Position numbers and translations under genes: made by a program | Part shown: one piece after another, positions 1 to 64,000 of the stretch | How positions within the stretch are numbered: position 1 is the stretch's first letter | How the letters are laid out: every line of letters begins with the position of its first letter | Notes under the pieces: model-generated | Told to the model about the DNA's origin: nothing | The model's input: only the letters and a program-made list of their open reading frames with translations | The model's database searches: none | Assembly: GCA_012861695.1 (NCBI GenBank) | Contig: JAAOOA010000196.1 | Coordinates: 398,501 to 462,500 of the forward strand | Reading direction: 5' to 3' | DNA length: 64,000 bases | Source of the DNA: Trematomus loennbergii | Lineage: Eukaryota > Chordata > Actinopteri > Perciformes > Nototheniidae

Positions 1-118
1 GGAGGAAAATAGAGAGGGTTGTGTTTTCTGACACTTGGTGAGTTCCCTGGAACACCGGGGACACATATTCATGTATACAAGACGTACAAAGGTGCATTTT
101 GCATGATAGGTCCCCTTT
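1..118. mobile_element. End of a short non-autonomous DNA transposon
   Basis: The stretch ending GCATGATAGGTCCCCTTTAA is shared with 38280-38420 and, reversed, with the terminal part of the element at 53214-53699. It is cut off by the window edge. Confidence 0.6.
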
Positions 119-1311
119 AAAGAAGTGTGCAAGAGAAACTCACTCTGGAGATAACTTTGGGATTAAAGCCTTTGCAGACCGTTTACATGCACAGAAACCA
201 AAACCTACAGGAAAGGGAGAACCCCAAAAAGCATAATGCCTCTTCATAACACCATGTAGCCATTTAAAAGACATTTGAACGTGCCAATATGTTATAAAAG
301 GTTTTATTAGCGGCATTTGGGAAATGGAGATAAGCGGATGAAAGGCTGAGGGAATATCTTTGTGATTCTGAACCTGGTTTCAAATCAAAATTACAACTCC
401 AAGACAACTGTGCACCTCTGCTTTCATTAGCTCATTAATGCATTTCACTCTCATGATTTCAAAGAACTGAAAAGCCAAATTGGAACATGTTTCTTGCATC
501 AACGCCACATATATTTAGGGTGGGCTGCCTGTGCAACTAAAACAACATGGGGTCAAGTTTAGATTTTTGCTTTTGCCAAATATGATTTCTAGCACCGCTT
601 CTGTTCAGTTATCAAACCATGATAAAAGATGAGACAAGAGGAAGAAGTAGGAGAGTGCTGACGGCAGGATGTGAGTTTAACTTCCACAGTGTCTCTGATT
701 TGAATACAGTTGAAAACTAAACCAGGGATGACAGCTACGAGAAAGTAGCAACTACTGCTGTGATTCTGGTGTCATGTGGCGAGTAAAAACAAAAGTTGTT
801 ATGAGTACATTTGTCTCAGCTGGAGTTACGCTTGAGCAGTTCGACCTTTAACCTCTGTGCTGCTGATCCATGACGACCACTCTGTCCAAACACCGTCTGC
901 AGCGCCTTGAACAACACCACCAGCAACAGCAGGACACACGAGACATCTTTTAACATCATGCCACTTTTAAATTGTGTGTGTGTCGTTTATAATCAGCTGT
1001 TTGAGCTGCAGTCTGTGGGGATCTTTAACCAAACAGCAGGAGGCGGTTCATTATCTGCAAAGCGCTCCACTTCACTCCTTTATTAAATGGACAGTGATGA
1101 CATTACATAATACTCATATCATCTTATCACTTTAAACACCTGTGGAGATCATCTTGACTCATGATCTAAATTGTTTTCCTCTCTTGGTGCTGCAGCATGT
1201 GTCATTACAACACGGCCTCTTGTTGTTCTCCGTGTTATTTGAAGCGTGAGTGAATCCCTCTTTGTAAATAATACCAGCTGACAACCACGCTGTCACCTGG
1301 ATCATCAGAGT

Positions 1312-1428
<117 letters not shown>

Positions 1429-1703
1429 CGGGGGAGGACAGCAGGCAGTGGGAGGTTTTCATCATTTCAGCCGGAGAGAGGCTGGTTCTGTGACAAGAGT
1501 TGGACCGACATCTCGAGCACCTGAATGCATCACCAAGCAGCAGAGGGTAAAAACGTGTCTCCTCTCTGCAGACAGATGCGTGTTATATCCAACAGAAAAG
1601 TCACATGGTGAAGAAAAGAGCCATCAAACAGCACGTTTTTAAGTACCAAACATGAAGAGATGTACATTTTCTGAGGCTAATTTGCTGTGTTTGAGTTGTA
1701 TTA

Positions 1704-1953
1704 AGGCCGCTACACACCCACCTGAGACCAAAGAACGCGTACCGAAGGCGTCCCGACTTTTACGTCAGCTACGCCGCCCGCCTACGAACACACCGCAAAT
1801 ACTTCAGTCGACGAGTGGCAATAACTGTCCTTACCAGCAGGCAGCGGTAGTGGAACAGCCAATCAGAGTGATTGCTTGGGCCCACTTTCTCTGACCTCCC
1901 GCGGCCGATTCAACATGTTTGACTCCCAAAATCGGGTTGGTGTGTAGCCAGCT
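1704..1953. mobile_element. PIF/Harbinger-like MITE with TTA target duplication
   Basis: Ends AGGCCGCTACACACC and GGTGTGTAGCCAGCT are inverted copies with few mismatches. TTA flanks both sides (1701-1703 and 1954-1956). No coding capacity. Confidence 0.7.
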
Positions 1954-2640
1954 TTAAAGACTCCTGCGTTCCCTTTGTTTACTGCCGGAACATAGTGACA
2001 TCATTATTTTACACAAGCGCTTCTATTGGCTAGGGCTCAAACACATCGTACGGGATAGGCTAGGAGGCGGGACATCTCTAAGCGGTTGACCAATCACAAC
2101 AGAGCCGGCCAGCTAACCAATCAGAGCAGCTCTGGTTCCAGACAGAGGGTGAAAAGAGGTGCTGCAGCCCAGGCAGTAAGAGAGAAATACAAAGGTTTTT
2201 GAACATTAAAGCATGGTGACATGTCACAGTAGAGACACTAAATACGGCCCCTATGAATAGAGAAATGAATACACATTTAAACGTTTGCCAACCTAAAAAG
2301 AGTTTAAAGGGTATCTATTGATCTAATTTATAATCTGGTGTCTCAACTCTAAAACGTTTCTGCATTTATAAAACAAGGTGTCTGAGTCAGTAATAAAAGT
2401 GTAGGATTGTAATTAACTCGAAAGAAGAGAAAAGTCCGTCTCATAAAAAAAATCACACATTTATTTTTCACGGAACAGTTTTGTATTTCTTACTAAAATA
2501 TCTGTACAAGTTAAAATCTCACAGCGAGTCACTCATTACAAACATCCTCCAGACCATGATGATGTGTTTCCAGGAGAGAAACTAAACCACAAACATTCCT
2601 CAATTTAAAGTGACGTTCAGTAAACAGTTCACTCTGCATA

Positions 2641-2730
2641 AATCAAATCAAATCAAATCAAATCAGGTTTTATTTATATAGCACATTTAAAAGCGATTTT
2701 TGGTCGAGCCAAAGTGCTGTACATGTAATA
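2641..2730 (-). mobile_element. Retroposon 3' tail (LINE/SINE type), present only in left arm
   Basis: On the minus strand it reads GTGCTATATAAATAAAACC followed by (TGATT)n, a typical 3' end of L2/CR1-like retroposons in fish. The right arm passes straight from CTTTA to TGCAGAG at the matching point. Confidence 0.75.
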
Positions 2731-3074
2731 AAGCTTCCTCCATTGTCTCTATCTGTGTTTATATGAGTCTTTTCCCTCCAGTAGATCTGCAGTGAGGTGC
2801 ATTATGAGTGTATATTTTACATGTTTGATTGTTATAAATACTATGGATTAGATCTTTTAAAGGTGTCTTTCTGTGTTGTATTTGGGTCAATGGTGGAATT
2901 GTGTTAGCCCCATAGGTCCACCTAAGGGAGTGGCGTAACACTTGGTAACAGAAAGTCCAACATAATTGCATCCTTCTCACTTCAATACCTACTGTTTGAA
3001 ACAAAACTGTAAGCTGGAGGCACAGGAAAGCCACAGAAACAAATAAAAACAAGCAAAAGGAATACAAAGGAAGA

Positions 3075-3596
3075 CAAATAAATAAAGATTTACGTTTTTT
3101 ATTTCATTTTTTCAGCGACAACAAAATGAAAACATAATATTGATAGGAAAAACTTTGAGATAAAATGAAAAATGTTCAATGTGAACGGATCAATTTTGCC
3201 TTGCCACAGTTCAAACAGTAAGCAAACAAAAATACAAAACACAAACTTTAAATATCCAGCAATCCAATGTATTTAAATAACTTAACACCAAACACTGCTT
3301 CCTTTACTTTCAAAAAACAGTTCCTTTTATAACCGTTTTAAACATTTCAACACGACCGATTTATATTAAGTCATTATTTTGAAGATTCACATCATTAATT
3401 AAATATTTACAATTCCACTGCCAGTATTGACATATTATAAACACTTTGTAGTTGTGCATCTATTTACAGTCTTTACAAAAGTACAACCACAGTAAGAGAA
3501 AAACCAAACGTAGGAACATGAGTGTAAAGTGTGTGTGTCAGTCTGTAAAGCACTGAGGCTTGACAAGGCATCGGTCTGTCTGGGTCAAAGCTCCTT
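3075..3596 (-). other. 3' untranslated region of the CNTNAP-like gene
   Basis: AT-rich sequence following the TAG stop, reaching a polyadenylation hexamer about 495 bases downstream. The exact cleavage site is inferred. The entire segment is repeated in the plus-strand copy. Confidence 0.65.
3098..3103 (-). promoter_or_regulatory. Polyadenylation signal AATAAA
   Basis: AATAAA on the minus strand inside GAAATAAAAAACG, the first good hexamer after the stop codon. The matching copy on the plus strand is at 20213-20218. Confidence 0.6.
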
Positions 3597-57182
<53,586 letters not shown>

Positions 57183-57729
57183 TTATTAAGCCTTATCAAC
57201 CTTGTGTTAACTGCTTTTTGACTGACAGAGACATTCATTAGACTAACTGGCCTCTGAGGTGGCTTACCATACCATATACACTCTGATGGATATAGATTTT
57301 GTAAAAAAGACACACCCTGTTCACTGACTCACAGACACTAAAATACAGTTTTTCATGAACATTTCTATACATTAATGAGCATTTATATGCAGGAGCCTTC
57401 AATTGTTAATGGATGTTTCCTCTATCGCTGAGAGGAGAATATCTCTGAGAGCAGAGATGTATCTCTTGGGGAGATTATATTAATGAAGGATCTTGAGCTG
57501 TCTTTACTTTGTTTAGTCAAGATTTAATCAGACTTGGCCTCGCTGCTTTGATATTGGATTCCTGCCCGTTGAGGGAACTTACAGAGATGCTTTGACTTTG
57601 GTCTCTCTTTCATGGGGCTTTGATTTTATCTGGCTTTTGTTTATCGTCGTGAGTTGTCTGCACGCTGTTAGAAAAATCTGTTACAATAAGTCTGAGGTAT
57701 ATGTTCCATCATTGTGCATTGCAAACCTG

Positions 57730-58445
57730 ACATGAACTGTGACATGTCTCCATGCTTTCAGGTTCAAAAGCTCTTTATTTTTCTCATACTGCCTCTTTTC
57801 ACCCTCTGTCTGAAACCAGAGCCCAGTCTGCTCTGATTGGTTAGCTGGTCGGCTCTGTTGTGATTGGTCAACAGCTTAGAGATGTCCCGCCCCTTAGACT
57901 ATCACGTACAATGAAGGAGAGATTCCCTCTGGAGGAAGCTTTGGGATTTTAGCCTTTGCAGACCATTTACATGCACAAAAACCTATACTATATAACACAC
58001 TACAGGTGTCAGGATTCGTGGAAAAAGGTAGGACCCAAATGCAGAATACAAAAAAGGCAAAAAGGTCAAGGAACAAAAGGCGAGCTTTATTTAAAAAAAG
58101 CTGATAACTGAAAAAACATGACATGAAATAAACAGGAAGCACGAGGTAAACAAAAACTGACCGTGACCAAGGAGACAGGAAAGACAATGAACCGACATGA
58201 AACACAGGGGAAGAAGACTAAATACAAAGAAGGGTAATCACAGGACAAGACACAGCTGGGCAGGGGAGGCAGAAACACAACAGGTGAACACAATCAGACA
58301 ATCAGACACAGGAGGGAAAACACAGGACGGAAGACAAGACACAGGGAGAACAGAATTGCAAAATAAAACCCATGACAAGACAGACAAACTAAGATCGTGA
58401 CAACAGGAAAGGGAATACAACCAAAACGCATAATAGGGCCTCTTT
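57730..58445. mobile_element. Short transposon copy split by a solo LTR
   Basis: GACATGTCTCCATGCTTTCA through CTACAGG, then after the LTR AAAGGGAATACAACCAAAAC GCATAATAGGGCC. The two halves belong to the same family as 4440-4841. Confidence 0.65.
58007..58402 (-). mobile_element. Solo LTR of a retrotransposon
   Basis: 396 bp with TGTCA...TGACA ends; exact 5-bp target duplication ACAGG (58002-58006 and 58403-58407). On the minus strand it carries AAATAAAGCTCGCC, a likely polyadenylation region, suggesting minus orientation. Confidence 0.85.
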
Positions 58446-60131
58446 AATTAATACTAAAAGTATAGCAGCAGCAATAATGTCACAAGAATAGAAAACATAT
58501 CTTCTATCTTTATCGCTGTACCAATGATACATTATTATAGACCCAGACATAATGTAAAAGCTTGAGGGGCAAATTGCACTTCTGGCCAGTGGCTAAGAGA
58601 CTCAGAGGAGACACTACAAAAGTAGAGGAATGATAGGATGTCTTGTGGTGGATACAAAATGCTGCTGACTTCCAAAATATGAAACTAATTTCTTCTTCTG
58701 ACTCGACTAAAACCAGGGAAGCACAAAATCGTCTGACACATCATCAGCAAGTGGAGATAAATCTTGAGCACGAAACCTCTTCTCGAAACACTGCGCAGTA
58801 GTGAAGACAATCCTGTGAAAAGTTAAAATAGATATTACTCTCTCTTGCATACATGATTTACTCCTAATAGCTTTAAGGAGAGCTGGCCTGGACAAACTCA
58901 ATTCATTTAGTGGTTTAAGTAGGGCAGTCATGTTTAAAATAGACACTTAGTATGTGTCCTTTTTATTCAGAATCTTTAGAAAGAAATAAGCAGAAACCTC
59001 TATGGACACGCTTCAAATGTTGTATTACCCTCATATTAAAGGTGACTGCAGTATATAGAGACTGCATTGAAATGCTATTATTGATCAGCCTCACAGGATA
59101 AAACAAAGAGACTCTTCACACTGAGCCTCTGAAGAAAATATAAGTGTAATAACATGGTGCCTTTTCCACTGAAAGCCATCAATCTGCACCTCAATCAGCA
59201 GTCAAGTCACACACTGAAACACTTAAAATGTCAAACTGATCACCACAGTATCGATCAGAGTCTAGCAAAGTGGTGCACTCTTCATTTGACAGTCCTATAC
59301 ATGTTGAAAGAATGTGAGATGTCTTTTCTTAGAGCGGTAATGTCTTCCTGCAGTTTCAGTGCAAATCAACCGTTTTATTAAAATACGGGGCTCTCACCAG
59401 CTCACTGAATATAATAATAATGTTTCCGAACCTTGATGTACGTTCATCTCATCAAACATCAAACCTACTAGAAAATGAAAAATCAATGTGTAAATCTGCT
59501 TTTTCCTCTAGCTAGCTTTAGCAGTAGCATTAGCTCTGAACTCTCTTAGATCTGCATTGGAAACTTAAGCTTAATACAGCCCTAATAACATCACTATTGG
59601 TAAGATAAGACAGCTAAGCATTGCAGAGAAATAAGTAGAATGCTAATAGATTGTTATGTTTGGTTACACAGGCACTGTCTCAGTAGCTCATCAACTGCCA
59701 GCTTAGCTTAGCCTAGCTTAGCTCTACTTGACTTCCATGTTTATCTTTAAAAACACAGAACAGAATCGAACAGAAACCATTCAGTTGTTCGTGAAACTGA
59801 CTGCACTTTTGGTGAGGTTATTCTCTGACTCACAGTGTTTTCAGACACACCGAAACGTTTTTTGTACTTTTGACACAGACATGGACACAGAGGACTGGAT
59901 GTAATGCCTGCTAAAAGAGTTTTAGCTCCACAGCCCCTTGGCTTAAACAGAGGTATTGTGAATCATCAGTTTTCCTCACTCTGTCAGCTCTCACAATGAA
60001 AGCTCTGTGAGTTTGAGAGAACTATAAAGCTCTCAGGACTCTCAGCACACCCATGACACGTGTCTAATAATTATTTATCGCTTCACCAGTATCCTTTCAT
60101 CCATCCCTCTCTACATCCATAGCCAACACAG

Positions 60132-60735
60132 TCTCACGGCATTTCGTGTTATAGTCACGAAATGAATCTATTGATTCGTGTTCACCAACACGATTTTCCC
60201 ATTTTTTTCGTGTCACACAGAACGATTTTAAAAGCAATGTATATAATAACAAATTAGAAGGAAAAACAGATTAAAAAAAACAGATTTCAGTAGTCTGACA
60301 CAGAACGATTTTAGAAGCAATGTATTTCTATTGGTAGTATGTTTCGTGCCTGCACCAAATAATAACAAATTAGAAGGAAAAAGAGATGACAAAAAATACA
60401 GATTTCAGTATTCTGAGGCTCTGAGGCATTTCTTTTCCTCGCGGACGGCAAAAAAACTCAGACATATATTTATACAATTTAAAATAAAAGGGATAGGGTT
60501 AGGCTTAGGGTAAGATATTGAGTAAGAAAATGTTTTTATGAACCACACAGCTTCCGGTCTTCCAAGACCCGACCGGACAAAAAGACGTGTTGCAGGCACG
60601 AAACATACTACCATAGAAATACATTGCTTTTAAAATCGTTCTGAGTGACACGAAAAAAATGCGAAAATCGTGTTGGTGAACACGAATCAATAGATTAAAT
60701 TAATTTCGTGACTATAACACGAAATGCCGTGAGAT
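60132..60735. mobile_element. Fold-back element with long inverted ends
   Basis: About 110-150 bp at each end are inverted copies: TCTCACGGCATTTCGTGTTA, CACGAATCAATAGA and AAAATCGTTCTG motifs occur on both arms. The middle holds a partial direct repeat (AACAAATTAGAAGGAAAAA at about 60248 and 60364). No coding capacity. Confidence 0.88.
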
Positions 60736-62884
60736 TGCCATAGCATCCATTTTGCTATGTTCCTGAAATATCAACAATAGATGGGGTTGAATCAAGCTGA
60801 GAGCATATTCTTCCACTTCATCAATAGATATACAGTACAGGGTCCTGGTCATTCACAGTTCAGTGCAGCTCACTGTGCATCTCTCACAATACAGTATTCA
60901 TTAAGCCATGCATCTCCGAGAACAGTAATCACACCAAAGCCTGCTTTTGCCCTCAAACATGAACAATAATCCTCAAAATAATTGTCTTTTTTGCAGACCT
61001 GCACAACCTCAATCCGTAGTTTGACCAAGGCCGCGGCTTCCAATTAAATATGTGCATTTGTTTTAATAATGTGAATAATATACTTTTTCTGTTTTGAAAT
61101 CTGAAACTGTAATGAAATGCATGCATTTTTTTCTGCACTCATTTATTTGAGATGTTATATAAGGGTAAAAGGAGAGAAGCGAGAGCAGCATAAATAGTGC
61201 ATGCAATGTATAGTTACATCACGATTTACATGTCAGAGATTTAGACATCATTTTTTATACAAAGTGACATTCTGAGTGCATGAAAGACCCTTTTAGTAAA
61301 GCACTCAGTTTTAGTAAGCACTATTGCTCAGAAAATAAATAAACTGAAGGATTCCAAGTATTTCAGACATAATAATAATCAATAAACATCTTAAAATAAT
61401 TAGGATCTCTAATTTAACCCAGGGAAGCTGTGTAAGCACTGCCATGAAATGTTTTCTCTTACTCCTAAAAAACATTATCAATCCAGTCAAATATGTACGT
61501 TTTCTGTTCAATTAAATGTATTCCTTTAACTACTATAGGGGTAGCAGAGGGACTTGAGTATGTGGGTGTGAGTACTAATCTTTAATTAAGAATTGAGGAG
61601 CAGGATTTGAAAGTTTTCTGCAGCAATCTCACTAACTTTTTTGAAATGTCCGTAAGCTATTTTGACTTGAGTGTGAATTGTGGCGCTGCACTTCATCAGA
61701 CCGGTCTGGTGTTTTCTGCTCTGACCTGTCTGGCTGCCTCCCTGCACGCCTCGCTGGCTTGAGCAAAGATCCTGTCTGTCAAACTGATTGTGAGCTACTG
61801 TGGGAATCAGCACATCCTCTGCCTGCAGGCGGCAAAACAATACTTCCAGCTTCATGAGAGTCATAAAGCAGAAATCTGGTACACCGATTTGACTCTTGCC
61901 TTCTGAAGCTTATCCATCCAGAAATGTCAGTCAATATATTTGTGCAAAATATATATACAGTAGAGTGTGTGTACAAGTAAGATCACTTACAGTAGAGCGT
62001 AATCCACTGCAGAAGAACAACATCAAAGTATTGCAAGTTATACTATTGAGGTGCTGTTAAGTTCAGTTAGTAGTTGCTGTTATCATGTATGAAACAGTAT
62101 GTATTGCAATACGATAATAATTTATTGTCAGATCAAGTCTGAAACTTGACTTGTATCACAGCAGCTCCATTTGCAACATCAAACAAGGACAAAAGTGAAG
62201 ACATGATACAAGGAAAACAAACATTTAACATAACACCACGATACAAGGGTAGTGTATTCAATTGCATCGACTACATTTGGGTGCTACTTGCTTGCAAAAC
62301 GGATAAAAGGTAAACTGACAAAACTGCATTATCTAACAAAAGTGCATTGACAAAATCAAACTATTTAAAAAAAATATATATTAATAATCTGACGTGCACA
62401 TCTGAAAACTTTCCCTTCTACCAATCACATAAAAAATCCTTGCAAAAGTTCATAACATGCAGAAAAACCAACAAACTCAAGTTCCTGATGATGTTCCTTC
62501 GACACAGATTAAGTCCACTGGGTGTCTGCTCTGAACAGAAAGTGTTTGTTGTCCGCTCCCCTGCTGGGAGGGCCTGACCCTCTGCATATATTGTTGAATT
62601 TGAAGGTTGAGAAAGTGTCCATGCAGGAAATGGTCAGAAACAGCAGTTGTCTTTCCTGTTGGGGCTGCTCTTGTGTTCACTGATGCATGTCCTAAGTGTG
62701 CTCACTGGCTCACCAACAACTCATTTGGGACAAGGGCACGGAAACATAAATAGCACCTTGGGAAGCACAAGACAAGTCTGGTCAAAGTCCTTATTAGTTT
62801 ATGGATTCACGAAGTTTGTGGCAGAATGTCAAGCGTGCTCCCATCATCACAACGAAACTTCTCCTCTATTGGAGCAGCGCTACA

Positions 62885-63300
62885 ATTTAAAGAGGCCCTA
62901 TTATGCTTTTTGGAGTCTTCCTTTCCATGTAGTGTGTTTATTACAGGGGTGCACATAACTGGTACGCAGGTACGCATGCGCGGCAACAATCTGAAATGCA
63001 TACCGTCACTTGTGTCACAAAGCGCATTTGCGTATCGACGTACTTGTGAAGCTTTTCCAGAAGGCGGTTAGATCACCGGACGACAGAGTCGGTCTCCGTG
63101 TGCACAGACAGGGCTGCTGTTAACGTCGGTCTGTACAGCAGCCCTGCGCTAAAACAGCTGATCACAACGTTCACACGCTCTGCGGTCCCCCCCGTTGACA
63201 ATCGCGAAGCGCTGTACTCCCCCCCCCCCGTTGACAATCGCGAGGCGCAGTACTCCGCTTTTTGAACATTAAAGCATGGAGACATGTCACAGAAGAGAAA
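62885..63300. mobile_element. Fragments of short transposon families
   Basis: TTTAAAGAGGCCCTATTATGC at 62887 and TTGAACATTAAAGCATGGAG ACATGTCACAG at 63263 match the ends and interior of families seen at 2190-2240 and 54370. Confidence 0.5.
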
Positions 63301-64000
63301 CAAAATACTGATATGAGCAACAATCAAAAACATTTACTAAAGATTATACCTAAATCCACTTTCATGCAGAAAATGCCACACAAAGGGCAAAATATAATCA
63401 TAAACTAGACACCATATACCTGTCCACTTGGCGCCCTTTGCCCAGATCAAAGACTTTTTCAAATCCAACGTTTATGTGTGTTGCAACTATCAAAGTGACA
63501 AAACCACAGACAGACAGAAATACTCATGGCAAAGTCTCCCATGATGACACACACGCACATTCAAGGATTAAAATGTCCTTTTAAGATATTGAGATACCAA
63601 GATATCACAAGATAACAACAATGATTAAAATCTTGGAAAACGAAAGAGTGCAACTCTTCAGCAAATCCTTTTTTACTCTGAGTTGGGCAGGTTTAACTTT
63701 CATCCCATCTACAAAGACAGAAACTGAAACCCCCACAGCTGCAGAGTTACAGAAGGTTACAGAATCTGGCTCATTAATGGAAAATTAGACTGTAATTGCT
63801 GAACTGGCTTGGAAAACACGACTGACTTTATCCCTTGAACGACGCATTTGAAGGCTTTTCCAGTGGAGCGATGCATGAATAAAGAAATCCTAAGTGTATT
63901 AGACGAAAAGCTTAATGTTAGTCCATGTTCCATATATATATATAAAAAAGAAGTTAGACTCATTTGAACATTGAATCAAAGAGCATACATCTTCAAAATA

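Noticed and set aside
2759..3067. 102-codon minus-strand open frame after the stop (copy at 20248-20475)
   Set aside because: It lies in and beyond the 3' UTR, is shortened in the other arm, and has no recognisable domain.
57894..58420. Hydrophobic Cys-rich minus-strand open frames as a candidate first exon
   Set aside because: They lie in a solo LTR and its flanks and lack a suitable phase-1 donor.

Overview
This is vertebrate nuclear DNA, most likely from a ray-finned (teleost) fish. Long CA/GT and GA microsatellites, many short non-autonomous DNA transposons, tRNA-headed SINEs and solo LTRs surround small exons bounded by GT/AG splice sites. There are no bacterial operons, CRISPR arrays or phage genes. 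The teleost assignment is an inference from repeat style and from protein resemblance.

One gene on the minus strand runs through almost the whole window: a contactin-associated protein-like (CNTNAP/Caspr, neurexin-IV superfamily) cell-adhesion receptor. I can place 23 coding exons from 57037 down to 3597. They encode, in order, a discoidin (F5/8C) domain, LamG1, LamG2, EGF1, a fibrinogen-like region, LamG3, EGF2, LamG4, a transmembrane helix and a short tail ending EYYI. All 22 introns start with GT and end with AG, and exon phases agree once a few one-base slips are allowed for. Known CNTNAP genes have 24 exons, so only the signal-peptide exon is missing; it should lie upstream of the window. 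Sequence features, including the tail, fit the CNTNAP3/4/5 branch better than CNTNAP1 or 2. I cannot fix the paralogue.

Layout: 1-3075 is 3' flank with repeats. 3075-8165 holds the 3' UTR, tail, TM and LamG4 exons. 9575-11345 is a transposon with a greatly expanded 37-bp minisatellite. 11351-17902 holds EGF2, LamG3 and the end of the fibrinogen-like region. 18533-21222 is an inverted, near-identical copy of the gene's own 3' end (last two exons plus 3' UTR) lying antisense in intron 14. 21557-23697 holds the fibrinogen-like and EGF1 exons among CA repeats. 24918-25668 is a GA tract. 29156-34220 holds LamG2 and LamG1. 34221-57037 holds widely spaced LamG1 and discoidin exons in repeat-rich introns. 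57038-64000 is intron 1.

The most notable observations are the antisense duplicate of the 3' end; two places where exons sit between complementary sequences that could fold in the pre-mRNA; a coding 21-bp tandem repeat that multiplies an N-glycosylation sequon in LamG4; an intron made almost wholly of one hAT element; and twelve one- or two-base frame breaks spread over nine otherwise well-kept exons, which look more like sequencing or assembly errors than gene decay.
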